64,000 nucleotides of DNA from Tridacna crocea (lineage: Eukaryota > Mollusca > Bivalvia > Cardiida > Cardiidae). Shown piece after piece: positions 22,490-34,089 of the stretch. How positions within the stretch are numbered: position 1 is the first letter of the stretch; the number at the start of each line of letters is the position of its first letter. The translations under genes and the position numbers were made by a program. The notes beneath the pieces were generated by a model that made no database searches, was not told the origin of the DNA, and worked only from the letters and a program-made list of their open reading frames with translations. The stretch covers positions 15,897,001 through 15,961,000 of the forward strand of contig OX031058.1 of assembly GCA_943736015.1 (NCBI GenBank), in the 5' to 3' direction.

Positions 22490-22555
22490 AATTACTAGGA
22501 CTGCGTAGGCTGACCTATCTCGATACTTTTTGCTGATGCGCTCAGTACCCTTGTC
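22490..22555. repeat. Fragment of the TGCGCAG hairpin repeat
   Basis: GGACTGCGTAGGCTGACCT then TCGATACTTTTTGCTGATGC, half of the hairpin seen complete at 41529-41593. Confidence 0.45.
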
Positions 22556-22745
22556 ACAGAGCGTGGCTTACATTTTATTGAAAATGTTACTTTTCAACAA
22601 TTTAAAAAAGTAATAATGAAAGAGAGAAAATTGCAGGCGTTACTTACTGTCATTGTTTACCTTCAGACAGAACCACTGAAGAGTTTCAATGTTCACATTT
22701 CAGCACCTTCTACGTAGTCTAAAGTGTTTTCTTTACTTCTTTTGA

Positions 22746-22967
22746 CTAATTACCAAATGAAAAAAAAATACGCTTGTCCAATTCCAAAGCATTTGCAGAC
22801 GACGAAATGAAAATGACTGAAAAATTGAAATTTGTTTTGTGAAGAGTAGAAAACATTGTGGGAAAAGGAGAAAATGCTGGTTACCAGTATTTTCTCCTTT
22901 TCCTACAATGTTTTTTAAAGGCTTCTTTCTCAGGGTCGTCAAAAGTAGGGATTGTGTGGTAATGAGT
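22746..22967. mobile_element. TTAA-type hairpin MITE (family A)
   Basis: Ends TAATTACCAAATG and GGATTGTGTGGTAATGAGTTA. The central hairpin is GAAAACATTGTGGGAAAAGG with right arm CCAGTATTTTCTCCTTTTCC, two or three mismatches. Confidence 0.8.
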
Positions 22968-23001
22968 TATAGTATATTTCTTGTAAGCTCGGCTGTTTTT
23001 A

Positions 23002-23223
23002 AATTATACCCCGAGCAATCCCTGGTTTTCACGGCCCTGATAAAGAAGCCTTTTGAAACCATCGTGGAAAAGAAGAAAATACTAGTCACCAGCATTTTCT
23101 CCTTTTTCCACAATGTTTTTCTACCCTGCTGGAAGCAACTTTCAATTTTGAAGTGACGTTTATTTTGTCGCCTGCAAATGCCTTCAATTTGGGCCAGTCT
23201 AAAATCTTATCGAAAGAGCTAAA
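23002..23223. repeat. Family A MITE, diverged
   Basis: AGCAATCCCTGGTTTTCACG, GAAACCATCGTGGAAAAGAA, CCAGCATTTTCTCCTTTTTC and TTTGTCGCCTGCAAATGCC appear in family order. Neither TTAA is preserved. Confidence 0.7.
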
Positions 23224-23785
23224 CGACAACTTATTGTCATAGCACCAGCGTCGTCGTTCAAACCGACATTTCGTAATATTTTTATTACTACTATATTAAG
23301 TTATTTGCTTCAGACTTTGACAAGTTGTAAACTTTTTAAAATGGTAACTTTTACAATACTATAAGAATATTTTGACACATATGTGCCCCTTTGTCGGCCC
23401 TAGAATTTTTACCGAAATTCAAACACTTGTAGTTACCTTTGGTACCAGAATACAGTGCCAGATTAATGAAACCCTCTTTTCTCAGAGCATGGTTCAGTTG
23501 TGTTATCTTCTAATCGACGGGTCCATTTACATACCGAATTTCTGTAGTATGTACTAATGGCACTAACAAAGCTTTCATCTCAGAAATGATAAATGGAAAC
23601 AATAAGTGTTATTTTCTAGAATTAAGACCTTAAATGATTTTTTTTAAATATATTTGTTTTGCATCGATTGAGAAACAAGTTCTTACAACTGATACTTGTC
23701 ATTCTCGAATCTGCTTCCTGAAAAGTACACCAGTACCCCTGCTGAATGTGTAGGCCAATGAACAATCCTAATGTTGACTCCTAAT
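23224..23785. other. Intergenic, no feature recognised
   Basis: AT-rich, with no supported gene or repeat. Confidence 0.45.
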
Positions 23786-23790
23786 GGTGT

Positions 23791-24010
23791 CCGTATTCAC
23801 CAACCATCCTTCAGAAGTTTCTTTGTCTTATTCTTCAAGATTTTTTTAACTGTGAAAGTAACGGACCTTCTTACTGGCTAAACCAAACTTCTTAAAAATG
23901 GTTGGTGAATACGGAACCTGCTCCCGGGTATCGAACTGGGAACCTTATGGTTACGAGGCCAAAGCTGTACCTCGCAAATACGGACACAACACATGAAATG
24001 AAATAAAGAA
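23791..24010 (-). repeat. 17-bp inverted repeat joined to a tRNA-like SINE head
   Basis: A perfect 17-base inverted pair lies at 23791-23807 and 23898-23914 (CCGTATTCACCAACCAT). Directly beyond the right arm, 23915-23985 on the minus strand reads as a tRNA-like head (GCTTTGGCCTCGTAACCATA, box B-like CAGTTCGATACCC). A third ATGGTTGGTGA lies at about 24010, so ATGGTTGGTGA brackets the SINE head directly. Confidence 0.6.
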
Positions 24011-24019
24011 TGGTTGGTG

Positions 24020-24635
24020 ACTACTGACCCCCTTTTTTTTTTTTTGGTTTGGCGAGAAATATTTCTGTTAATATTGCGAAATGGTTAGAATATTGCTCCT
24101 GGACAAATTCCTGACTGAACAGCATTGATACAAGTTTGTAGCAGTATCAAGGACTATGAAAAAATAGTCCAAGAAGCTGTGGAAAATGACCGAGCGTATA
24201 TTTATTTCGCACTGCCAGACTTTTTTTAATACATTTTTTTTTTCATTACAGATCTTAAAAGGTATTGGCCATGGCATGGGCATCGTCATGACAGTAACCA
24301 TACTATCTCAGACCTGATCAAAGAACGGTAACACTTAATTTCTGTCTTTAATAATTTACTATAGTAACTGTTTGCTGTTGTACATCGTTTTCAACTTTCT
24401 CTGCCATCTGATCTTTAGCTAAACCGTCCTCACCTTGGTCACAAGACGCAATCTAAAACCAGTCAATAAGTAGTGTGTTCATATGTTAATTTGAAAGGAA
24501 AAGTTTTTTTTTTTCTATGCATAAAAATGAAAAAGCACCACTAAAAACTTGATCATTGAATAATGTTCTAATTCTTGATGTCTTTATCAATCATATACTC
24601 CTGTTTGGCAACAACCTATAAGCTATTTCCTTATA
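24020..24635. other. Intergenic, no feature recognised
   Basis: No gene is supported; only short homopolymer tracts. Confidence 0.4.
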
Positions 24636-24639
24636 CTTT

Positions 24640-24752
24640 TTTTCCCTAGCTACAGCATGATGATCTTTATATTGCCTATTTTTCATATTTGTATATGACT
24701 ATAAAACTATGTAAGTTTTTGTCATTAAAGTAATTCGTTCGTTCGTTCTAAT
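24640..24752 (+). repeat. Possible non-LTR retrotransposon 3' tail
   Basis: ATGACTATAAAACTATGTAAG followed by TTTTTGTCATTAAAGTAA and a terminal (TTCG)n tract, a common form for LINE 3' ends that finish in a short microsatellite. No coding part lies upstream. Confidence 0.35.
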
Positions 24753-24952
24753 TTCGTAGTCTTCCACATTAGATGACGGGAAAATGTACTCTATGTATAC
24801 AACACAAGAAATATAGCTTAAGATTATGGTTCCTTCGTTGATTCTGAAAGTTCCTTAAAAAGATTAAGTGTATTTAGGGTATACTATGCCTGCCTGTGCA
24901 GCATTCAGGTTTGCCTAGCGAGTCTGCTACTATAGTAAAGCAGTTTGAAAAT

Positions 24953-25899
24953 TTAACGAGAAAATAAAGCATGATGATGATTCTGTCACAGGCTACACAA
25001 TCAACTTTTTTATACAGGCGACGTAGATTACATTTGTCCTTGCGCCGTTTGGTCCGCTACTTCATTCAAAGCTTTGTCAAAAATCTTTCTTTATATATAT
25101 TGAATTTGGCTCACGATGTAGTAAACTTTTTTTTCCATTACCCCTTGTAAAACCCAACAGGTCCTGTCAGTCTGTAAGACAAAGTTGCTTGTTCGTGGTT
25201 GCTTTTGTCCAAAATGTTCCAGTAAAGCAGATGATTTATATGAAAAATTCTGTAGTCCCTTATATTGAACTACACTTAATGCAAACATAATTATAGCTAC
25301 GAAAGAAGTTTTTAGAAATGAAAAATAAAAAACAACTTGCAGATAATTCATTTGTCAAAAGAAAGAGTCCATTTATAACTGATGGTAACTCATTACCAAA
25401 CGGCAATATTTTAGGCTTGTCTTAGGCTTTTAACGAGAAAATAAAGCATGATGATGATTCTGTCACAGGCTACACAATCAACTTTTTTATCCAGGCGACG
25501 TAGATTACATTTGTCCTTGCGCCATTTGGTCCGCTACTTCATTCAAAGCTTTGTCAAAAATCTTTCTTTATATATATTGAATTTGGCTCACGATGTAGTA
25601 AACTTTTTTCCATTACCCCTTGTAAAACCCAACAGGTCCTGTCAGTCTGTAAGACAAAGTTGCTTGTTCGTGGTTGTTTTTGTTTAAAATGTTCCAGTAA
25701 AGCAGACGATTTATATGAAAATTTTGTGGTCCCTTATATTGACCTTCACTTGATGTAAACATAATTATAGCTACGAAAGAAGATTTTAGAAATAAAAAAT
25801 AAAAAACAACTTGCAGATAATTCATTTGTCAAAAGAAAGAGTCCATTCATAACCCACTGGTGGTAACTCATTACCAAACGGCAGTATTTTAGGCTTGTC
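24953..25899 (+). repeat. Tandem duplication of about 470 bp
   Basis: The block 24953-25421 (starting TTAACGAGAAAATAAAGCAT) recurs at 25430-25899 with a few percent of differences. The unit ends inside the left terminus of a family A MITE (CTCATTACCAAACGGCAATA). That MITE is complete after copy 2 but cut to about 35 bases after copy 1. The junction repeats TTAGGCTT (25411-25418 and 25422-25429), suggesting template slippage. Confidence 0.88.
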
Positions 25900-26090
25900 C
25901 AATTCAAAAGCAATTGCAGACTACAAAATAAAAGTGACTGAAAATTTGAAATATGTTTTGTGAAGGGTAGAAAAATTGTGGGAAAAGGAGAAAATGCTGG
26001 TTACCAGCATTTTCTCCTTTTCCCACAATGTTTTCTATAGGCTTCTTTCACAGGGTCGTCAAAAGTAGGGATTGTGTGGTAATGGGTTAA
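25864..26090. mobile_element. TTAA-type hairpin MITE (family A)
   Basis: Left end AACTCATTACCAAACGGCAG; right end GATTGTGTGGTAATGGG plus TTAA (26087-26090). The central hairpin GGGAAAAGGAGAAAATGCTGG... with its TTA loop is perfect apart from a one-base deletion at the outer left arm (GAAAAATTG). Confidence 0.85.
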
Positions 26091-27080
26091 AATCTATATT
26101 AGATCTTACAGTCATTCCTTTCTATCAAGATGTTATAGTTTCCCAGTGGAAGTTTGTCACATTGTATAAATTAACGTTGATAATCTATTACTTGTACAGA
26201 ATTAGATAATATAGACTTTAGGTAGATCAAGTATAAAATTTGCAATTCGAAACAAATTTCTAACAATATAAACTATTCCGAAACATACATGCACAGATAT
26301 TTCAAATTATATCATAATTATTCTGTATTAAATCCCATTAACCATGGAATATTTTCTGAAATATACATGAACAGTATTTCCCATAGTCGTAGAACCAATT
26401 CTTTGTTGTTCCTTCGGGTTTTTGTATATACAGAAATAAAAGTCACACAATATCGACGTATAGGTATGAACAATCAGATAACGCTCCGTTTGCATATTGC
26501 TGGAAATAAAACGATGATTTTGATATTAATGCTTAACCTAAAATCAAATTTTAGCTATAAAATAATACCATAATTCGATTAAAACAATTTGATCGTTTAG
26601 AACGATTTCAAAACCACCGTTTAATTTTTTTATCGAAATGTAAAGAGAAAACCTCCAGATTGTTGCAAATTAATGGAAGTATTGGTTGTAGGATGGTCCT
26701 GGCTGGTACCACAGTGCGTAGTTTCGCGGAAAATTTACTACACGAGATATATTTCGCATGTTTTATTTCTCAATACTGTGATAAACTGTTGCATTTAAAG
26801 TCACAATAAATGTTGATATCAAAGCTTTTTGTGACAAACATATCTATGTCAAGCTACCATGTTTCTCAAGCTACCAGGGTGCTCCTAAGGGTGTCCGCTA
26901 TGGCACCGCTTTAATAACTCTCGTAATTTCGAAAATTGTAAAAAATTATAGCTTTTATTTTCAGAAAATGATTTAGGTACCGTAGTTCTGACGTCACGAC
27001 CACCACTTGTCAAAACATGAGTTATCAGTTGTATGAAAAATAGGGGGTTATTATTTATCATAATCTGACCGAATCTAGGG
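26091..27080. other. Intergenic, no feature recognised
   Basis: About 1 kb of AT-rich sequence. A 94-residue plus-strand frame at 26289-26573 has no recognisable domain or splice context. Confidence 0.4.
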
Positions 27081-27084
27081 TAGA

Positions 27085-27560
27085 ACTTAAATAAATGCAT
27101 ACTTTCTAACGGCGGCAGATTTTTCTTAAAATTTTCATATCTATATTGTTTATAAGTCTAAATAATATGACAAGATAAAAGTTTACACTTATCCGTGCGT
27201 ATGTCGTCAGAAAACAAGATTGAAGGTCGCCGTGGAAGTTATTTTTCCAAGGAAAAAAGGCTCAGCAGACTTAATGGGAAAAAAGACGCAAAGTGGAAAC
27301 GGATATACTCCCACAGCTTTAAATTCCCTGCCTGTGTTTCCTTGTTTGATGTTTAACGCCATGTCAGCAGCATTTTGATTATTTCACGTTGATAGTTCAG
27401 GGTTTTTTTTTTACCAAACTATAATATGGCAATACTATACCTGAAGAACGTGCTACTGGTTTCTGTGCACAAATAGTATTATTTTGATTCAATAACCACT
27501 ACAAAAATGCATGCACAGTAGGATGCGCGCAATAATTTGTCATATACGTCGTGAAAAGAT
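27085..27560 (+). repeat. Family C repeat
   Basis: ATGCATACTTTCTAACGGCG, TTTATAAGTCTAAATAATAT, ACAGCTTTAAATTCCCTGCC and a 3' part with GCACAGTAGGATGCGCGCAA and CATATACGTCGTGA match 38065-38592 and, inverted, 19731-20165. Confidence 0.75.
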
Positions 27561-29062
27561 AATGTATTTCAACAACAGTATCTTTTTTGGTACAAAGTGG
27601 AAATTTTCCGTCAATATATGGATATTGTTCCATCTACCTGGTTCCATAGGTAGGTGATGGTTAGATGTCCTAAATATTGCCGGAGTTAGATATTTTTTTC
27701 TGTCAAGCAAGGAAGTGAGACAGTTTTCAAACTCTATAAATATCCTTAAATATGCCATAGTTAGTGCCTTTACTCGAGTTTTCTTAATTGTTATGCCATC
27801 GTTGTTGATATTGATCAATTAATGTTTGTTTTCACCATCTTGTGTGTATCCTTACTTCTGTATGTATACCGATTTATGCAAGTGTCTGGCCGTCTTATTC
27901 TATCTAGTATGCTTTTTTTCATATGTTCTAACCATTTGGACTTAAAATTAGTAGTATGATTCGTGATTTGAAATAATTTGTTTCAATTTTGTTTCGATTT
28001 CCTGAAACTACTCTACTCCAATAAGCCATCATTCTTGTTTTTATCATAATTTCCAAAGGAACCTGCCTGTTTCTGCATTTAACATATAATTTGGAAAACT
28101 GTATTCTAATTGAGAAGTTTCATAATGCATAATGTATGTGTTTTTTTCCGAGGACTTTATGATCTTTATATCCCCCATACTTCCGAAGAGAATGTTAATA
28201 TTGGCAGGATAGTATGATCAAATAGTTTAAAAACAAGATCAATACGTAAATTTAAGTTATGAATTCTTCTGTAAAAAAAGGAGATTGCTTTTGTTGATTG
28301 TTGTACAAGATATTTTATATTTATTAGGAAACTTCAGTTGAAGAAAAATAAATACACAGATGTTGGTATACATTTACGATCTCTAAATTATTGTTACCAA
28401 GTTGAAATTATGTATTTTTCTTATGTAGTTTTGTTTGTATTTACACGAAATTTCCAACTTTTGAAATATAACTGTTTTATCTGCATACAATAGAATTAGT
28501 ATCTAACATTATATCAATTTCATTGCAAGTTAGGGTTATAGCATCATTTTTCTTGTCATTCCAGACCAATTGGAAGGGAACTGGTGAGAGTGTTTCGCCT
28601 TGCCTGACTGCCTCGCCAGTTACATTGAAAAAATAAACAGAAAAAAATCCGTTTACTCATGTCAGTGACTGAATATCTCGAAACATGCTTCTAATTAGAT
28701 GAAAAAAAAAAACAATTTATGTCATGTTTAACTAATTTTGACCACAATCCGACCCACCATAGAGAACCGAATGCTTTTGAGATGTGTACATGTACATTCC
28801 AACAGAAAAGCCTTATCATAAAACTTGAAGAGCTCAGTAAAGACTTTTGGATAAATTGATGCTCATTTACAGAATAGTCTGCCATAAGGCGTCGTGACTT
28901 GTCATTCAAAACAGAGGTAAAACTTGAGACTGTAATAGGGCGATAATTTTCAGGGTCAGTTCTTTCACATTCTTTCTTGCGTATTGATATAATAACACCA
29001 GATGACCATTTAGACGGAAATCTTCCTAATTTTAAGATTTTTCTGAAACAGTTTACATACAC
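27560..29062 (-). pseudogene. Degenerate non-LTR retrotransposon (reverse transcriptase and C-terminus)
   Basis: Minus-strand fragments appear in the order expected for a LINE ORF2. At 29062-28740: an N-terminal RT region with RFPSKWSSGVIISIRKK, DPENYRPITVSS and the eroded SKAFGSLWWVGLW block (normally S.AFD..W). At about 28575-28620: the VRQGETLSP block. At 28469-28502: LILLYADKTVIF, where the catalytic YADD box has become YADK (28476-28487). At 27780-27640: a C-terminal part with ALTMAYLRIF, FRTSNHHLPMEPGRWNN. Several frame changes and stops separate these blocks. The second catalytic aspartate of the box is lost, so no active polymerase could be made. It is a long-dead 5'-truncated copy; clade not assigned. 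Confidence 0.8.
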
Positions 29063-29064
29063 AG

Positions 29065-29920
29065 ATGGTATTTTTTCCTGCGAATATTTGATAAACTCAT
29101 TTTATTCCCTCTAAGCTTGGTGATTGATACTATGTTACACAACTGCTTATTTCTTGTTCAAGATTGTTCTCAAGAAATATTGAAGACGGGCTATATGACT
29201 TTTGTAACATAATTGTTTTAGCATATATGATTCTTAATTTTGGCTATCTACGGTTCATTTTGTGATTTATCGGCCACTAATGGATGGATAAATCAAATTT
29301 TCTGTATATTGTAGAACATGACTAGTCTATTAGAAACTTTAAACATAAAACAACAATTTACAGGGGATATCGTCTTCGTGAATTTACGCTTAATTTTTTG
29401 TGAGCTGTAAAAGAATTCGTTAATTGTTATGGTGGTAAATCTTTTGTGTATATACAGGTACAAATAAATGAATAATCGCCGTTGAAGTATAACATGGATT
29501 AACCTGATTTGTTGTTTATTTTGTCTTGTTTCTTCATACTTTTAGCTGTAAGTTTACAACAATCAGATTGCATTCTATATAAACATCTATTTTCAAAATA
29601 TTCTTTCAAAATTAGGTCGAATGATGTAGTTTTTTTAAACTATAATTTGATTTCAAACAGCAGTTCGCTATCAGATTCATTTCAAAACTATTCTTTCGTG
29701 TTATTGATTATGCACAAAAGTATTTAGACAGAATTCCATCAGAATGTTGTATGATTATACTTAATAAAAGTACCAATGGAAAAGCAAGTAATACTCGATT
29801 GTATTGAATTCATTTAAAGAATTATCCTTTTTCTCATGTTTGGCACATTGTCCCACAAGGGTGCTCACTACATCAGTAAAAGAGGTTCCACGTTCTAACG
29901 TGAAGAAGTTTACTTTACAC
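29065..29920. other. Intergenic, no feature recognised
   Basis: AT-rich, with no supported gene. Confidence 0.4.
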
Positions 29921-29925
29921 AGATT

Positions 29926-30190
29926 GTGTAGCCCAGTTTGGGCTGAGTATCTGTGGCTCATTTGTTAGAGAACATAGGTTCCTGGTTTGAACCCCGGCTC
30001 GGCCATTTTTTTCCCGAGGATTGATGACAGTCATTGAGACAGAATTCATTCATCTCTCTCCGATGACCCTTGTTTAAACGATGGTTATGTGGGAAAGGAG
30101 CCAGTAGCTTGGAAAGAATATTGTGTTGGGTATTGATAAAAAGAGACTCCAGGATAGTGCACTGTCCCGCCGAGATATAAGACCATGTAA
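29926..30190 (+). repeat. tRNA-derived SINE-like element
   Basis: Box B-like TGGTTTGAACCCCGGCTCGG, then a body (TTGATGACAGTCATTGAGAC, TTCATTCATCTCTCTCCGAT) and a tail with GAGATATAAGACCATGTAAT and (TCAA)n. A diverged relative lies at 40421-40620. Confidence 0.6.
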
Positions 30191-30715
30191 TCAAACAATC
30201 AATAGAGCAACCGAGTCTTGATCTACGTTGACATTGTTACCTTAACCCTCCTACCACCATTGGTTAAATAGAGCCTTTTGAGGACGTTTTAGATTAAGTT
30301 TAGAACGTCCGCATGTTTAATGCAGCCTGTATGATTTAAATCTGACTAGTTTTAAGTGGATTGTATTTCAAGCCGTCGACGCACGAGGTGGAGTTTATAT
30401 AATTTGCTCTAAAGGACCTAAGACCGGTTTCATTTCAACATCCAGGGCAAAATCATGGGCAAAAGATTTTTCATTTTATGTATTTTGCAGTAATTTGATT
30501 AACTCCTGTACATTGTACTTACATCATGTAACATTACTCATGTTTTCCTATATGACCATCTGTGTCGCAAATGTTGTCACATGATTTGCCACATGATCGA
30601 CTCTGCACATGAAGTTGTGGGAGGTAAACATAGGATCACGTGTTTTCTAGGTAGCTCATTGGTTGACAGTTGCGTGATACTTAATAAGTGCAAAGTCACA
30701 CATTAGCTATGGTTT
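30191..30715. other. Intergenic, no feature recognised
   Basis: No supported gene. TCTTGATCTACG at about 30214 is a small piece of the GATCAAGATCAGACTGC family. Confidence 0.4.
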
Positions 30716-30718
30716 TAA

Positions 30719-30946
30719 TTAAAACCTTTTACCAAGCATCCCCATGTCTTTACGATCTAGACAATGATAGCATTTGAAAACAATGGAGGAAACAAAAAAA
30801 AATCTGGCCACCAGCATGTCTTATTTTACTAGCTATGCATTCTACTATTTCAAATAGAAATCTGTACATTTTACCCACATTTGATTTGTCGATTGTAAAA
30901 CTATTCTTTATGTTCAAGTCCAAAATTAAGTCGTTTAGTAAAGACC
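30719..30946. repeat. Family A MITE, degenerate
   Basis: AAAACCTTTTACCAAGCATC, TTTGAAAACAATGGAGGAAA, CCACCAGCATGTC and TTTGATTTGTCG...GTCGTTTAGTAAAG in family order; the hairpin no longer pairs well. Confidence 0.55.
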
Positions 30947-30949
30947 TAT

Positions 30950-32100
30950 CACTTGAGACGCCAAACTAGTGGAATGAAGAAAAGTCTCTGTTTTAAAAGG
31001 ACTGAGAAATCCTTTCTAGGAGAAAAATATACGAATATCACATAAAGTTATCAGACAGAATATAATGTAAGCACATACAGCGATATTTGTACAGTCTGAG
31101 CTTGATCTACACTGTCTGTAACACTATTCTCGTTACTTTTCATGGAGAGTGGGTTAAGTATATACTGTTAATACTTCAGTGAAGAATGAGAGTGCAAATG
31201 TGATACTACCATGGACGCAAATATTGTCTGTCTGGCCCTTAGTTCCCATGATATGTATTCTGAATGATATTGTTTCCGTTGGAAATAATGCAGCAGCAGT
31301 AAGTTAGTGTTGATAGAAAATTGGAGACCAATCAAATTGATCTGTGAAAAACGAATCGCACAATTTTGATGTACGATTGTAGGCCTATGGCCACATATTG
31401 CAGTCTGCGACATTTAAATATCAACTTCGCGTGACAGCCTCGACCCATCAAAGTTTATACTGTATTATCATAGTCATTGGATACCATTTTCAATTGATCA
31501 TATACTTCTGGACAATAAGAAGTTTTCTACTGTTTACTTATTACTATATCTACTCACTTGGTACAAGCTTTGGCCTTCTTTTTCTACATTATCATCAACG
31601 ATTTTCTCTTTCCAGATGACTGAGGACAGGTGTGTTTCAAGTAAAACAATCTAAGCCATGAAAAAAGAGTTCAGGACTAGATACAGATAACGGGGATGAT
31701 GGAGGCTTAACCTACTGCCTCTAGCACACCACAGTTTGCCCTCTTCAGGTGACCTCAGACAGATAGGATTACGTGACAGCTTTTTTAAGCGAAAGCATGA
31801 CTGAGTATTTAAGACAACCTACAGAAGAAGTGTTGACGGGACATGGGCCATATCTTCTGAAAATGACTTTTTTGTTTTAGAGCAGACTTCTTGTGAGGAG
31901 GGTGCTTGTAACTAGCAATTTCTCTCTTGTAACTAGCAATTTCTCTATTTGTTGCAGCCTTTGAACTTATATTTGAGCTGTACTGTAGCAAAGGGGGGGG
32001 GCTTAATGCATCTCTTTACTCCATGACACCAAGGAGGTCAGTACCAAATTATAGATCCATGATAGCCACTTTTTTTTAAATAACCGATTAATATGAGGTA
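30950..32100. other. Intergenic, no feature recognised
   Basis: No supported gene. TCTGAGCTTGATCTACACTG at about 31097 is a half-hairpin of the GATCAAGATCAGACTGC family. Two TTGTAACTAGCAATTTCTCT units sit side by side at about 31905-31945. Confidence 0.4.
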
Positions 32101-32104
32101 GACT

Positions 32105-32200
32105 GATTGTTGGTCAGTTTGCGCAGGCGGACCTGAGTCGGTACTTTTTGCAGATGCATTTTGCCCACCCTTTAACAGAACATGGCTCATTTGTGTGTGA
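32105..32200. repeat. Fragment of the TGCGCAG hairpin repeat
   Basis: GGTCAGTTTGCGCAGGCGG, ACCTGAGTCGGTACTTTTTG and CAGATGCATTTTGCCC, as at 41529, 48645 and 32640. Confidence 0.45.
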
Positions 32201-32201
32201 A

Positions 32202-32427
32202 ACCTTCACCATACGATAAAATTTTAGACTGGGAAAAAATTGAAGCATGTGCAGACTACAAACTACATGTGCCCAGTCGACAATTTCACTCTTTGGTAGG
32301 GTAGAAAGGTTTGTGAAGAAGATGAGAAAATGATGGTTATCAGCACTTTCTCTTTTTCCGACATTGTGTCCAAAGGCATTCTCTTTCATGGTCGTTAAAC
32401 TTCAGGATTGTGTGGTAAAAAGAGTTA
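32202..32427. repeat. Family A MITE, diverged
   Basis: ACCTTCACCATACGATAAAA, TTTTAGACTGGG, GAGAAAATGATGGTTATCAG, AGGATTGTGTGGTAAAAAG. The order is preserved and the hairpin arms are partly mismatched. Confidence 0.65.
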
Positions 32428-32750
32428 TATCTTGACAATTGACCAGGTGACAAAATTTCAGTCACACAACTGATTAGATTTGTCTATGATAGGGTAAATA
32501 ATTGCGGGAAAAAGGAGCATACGGTGCCAATAATCCAAGATCAGACTGCAGGTTCTATGAAAAATAATATTTGATTTGTGTTCGGCAAAAGCCCGTGCTT
32601 TTGCCTTTGGCCCCGAAAAGGTTAAATATGAGTCATGCTGAATGAAAAGGGGTCTAAATGAATCCACAAAAGTATCGACCCATGTTAGTCTGTGCAGTTT
32701 TACCAGCAAAGTCTGTTACAAAAAAAAGACCAACAACAAAATACAAACCA

Positions 32751-32988
32751 AATAAATGCGTAGCTCAAGTACAAAGCGCATCTGGCGGAATTCAAACCCA
32801 CGAAGGCCAAATATCCTGGTTTTTTAGAGGAATAAAAGACCAATACCCTTACCACTGAGCCAAAGAGATAACTCTTTGGCTCAGTGGTTATGGTATCAGT
32901 CTTTTAATCCTCGAAGAACGAGGTTATTTGTCCCTTCAAGGGTTCGAGTCCTGCCAGATGAGGTTTGTATTTGAGCTATGCATTTATT
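32751..32988. repeat. Head-to-head pair of tRNA-like SINE heads forming a palindrome
   Basis: Two tRNA-like units face away from the centre. The innermost arms are perfect (32852-32867 and 32872-32887, CTCTTTGGCTCAGTGG, loop ATAA). Similarity continues outward for about 119 bases per side through box B-like GGGTTCGAGTCC (right) and GGGTTTGAATTCC (left, minus strand) to AGCTATGCATTTATT-type ends. Arm divergence increases away from the centre. Neither unit has a convincing acceptor stem. Confidence 0.85.
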
Positions 32989-32989
32989 T

Positions 32990-33415
32990 TTTTCTTTGTT
33001 CCGGATTTGTTCGTAAGATGGAGGCTCGTCTGGAATATGAGTCGGAATCTTTTTGCTATTCGTAAATTCTATGCATACCCGAAGATTATTCTACCTACAG
33101 ATCTAGTCGATTGTTAGACTAAATGTATTTTATAGGTCCTTTATTATGTGGTGTTTTGTTTGGTATAATACATTAAACCCGCTTTTCTCCAGACCATGGC
33201 CCATACAAGTTGATTGATGCCAGTTAAATGATGACAAGCATTATTATTATAGGGCACAAAAAGCGGTCTGCGAGACAGCGAGCTGTTGCAAGGTATTCCT
33301 ATCACAACATGGATTCGAAGAAGTATTAATTCAACCCTCATCCTGCTGAATAATTGAAATGAAGTTTTGAGTTCGATAGTAAAAACCTATATATTACCAT
33401 TTCAAAGTTATGGTT
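32990..33415. other. Intergenic, no feature recognised
   Basis: No supported gene or repeat. Confidence 0.4.
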
Positions 33416-33419
33416 TGGG

Positions 33420-33542
33420 GAATAATATCTCATTATCGGACAGTGTAGATCCAAGATCAGACTGCACGTTCTGTGCAGTCTGATATTGATCTACACTGTT
33501 TGCAAAAGGTCACTGAGTCGCCCTTTACAGCCTGAAGGTTAA
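33420..33542. repeat. Hairpin element of the GATCAAGATCAGACTGCAC family
   Basis: Hairpin CAGTGTAGATCCAAGATCAG against TGATATTGATCTACACTG, with an inner ACTGCACGTTCTGTGCAGT. It ends AGCCTGAAGG plus TTAA (33539-33542). The leading flank matches 607-735. Confidence 0.7.
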
Positions 33543-33782
33543 GAATAAAAACATAGACTAAGCATAATAATTATGCTGTAATAAGCGAAATGACGGATAG
33601 CATTAAAACAGTTGAATGAAATTTGCTGAGGTATTTGATTTATTGAATTGTGTGCAATTCTGTCGCTATGGAAAATTCTAAATTTTTGCCGTCTGGTAAA
33701 GATTCGATAAGCTCAAAAACTCACGTTATCTGCGTCTGTCATACTCTTCGAAGATTTGACCTGTCTGCATCGCCCATTCCTT

Positions 33783-34085
33783 ACAAAAGGGGACCGTAGA
33801 GCTTATACCGAAGCTAACCTATAGGGCTTTTTTACGAAATGGTCGATGCATAGTTTACAAACCAGTTGATCATAGCTGATTAGAGCACTCTAGGTACAGA
33901 ACCGGACTATTTTTTCAAAACGACAAGCGTTACTGAATTTTGAAATAAACATTTACCCAATAAAACGCAACCTGGTACCATACATTCAGCTATGATCAGC
34001 TTGCGTGTAACCTAGGCACCGCCCATTTTATAAAATGTCCCCTACATGCTTGGACAAAAGCGTCGGTATAAGCCTTACTTTCCCA
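33783..34085. repeat. Imperfect long inverted repeat
   Basis: AGCTTATACCGAAGC (near 33802) pairs with GCGTCGGTATAAGCC (near 34060), and CAGTTGATCATAGCTG (near 33862) pairs with CAGCTATGATCAGCTT (near 33988). Two nested pairings in one 300-base block suggest an old foldback element. Confidence 0.45.
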
Positions 34086-34089
34086 AGTA

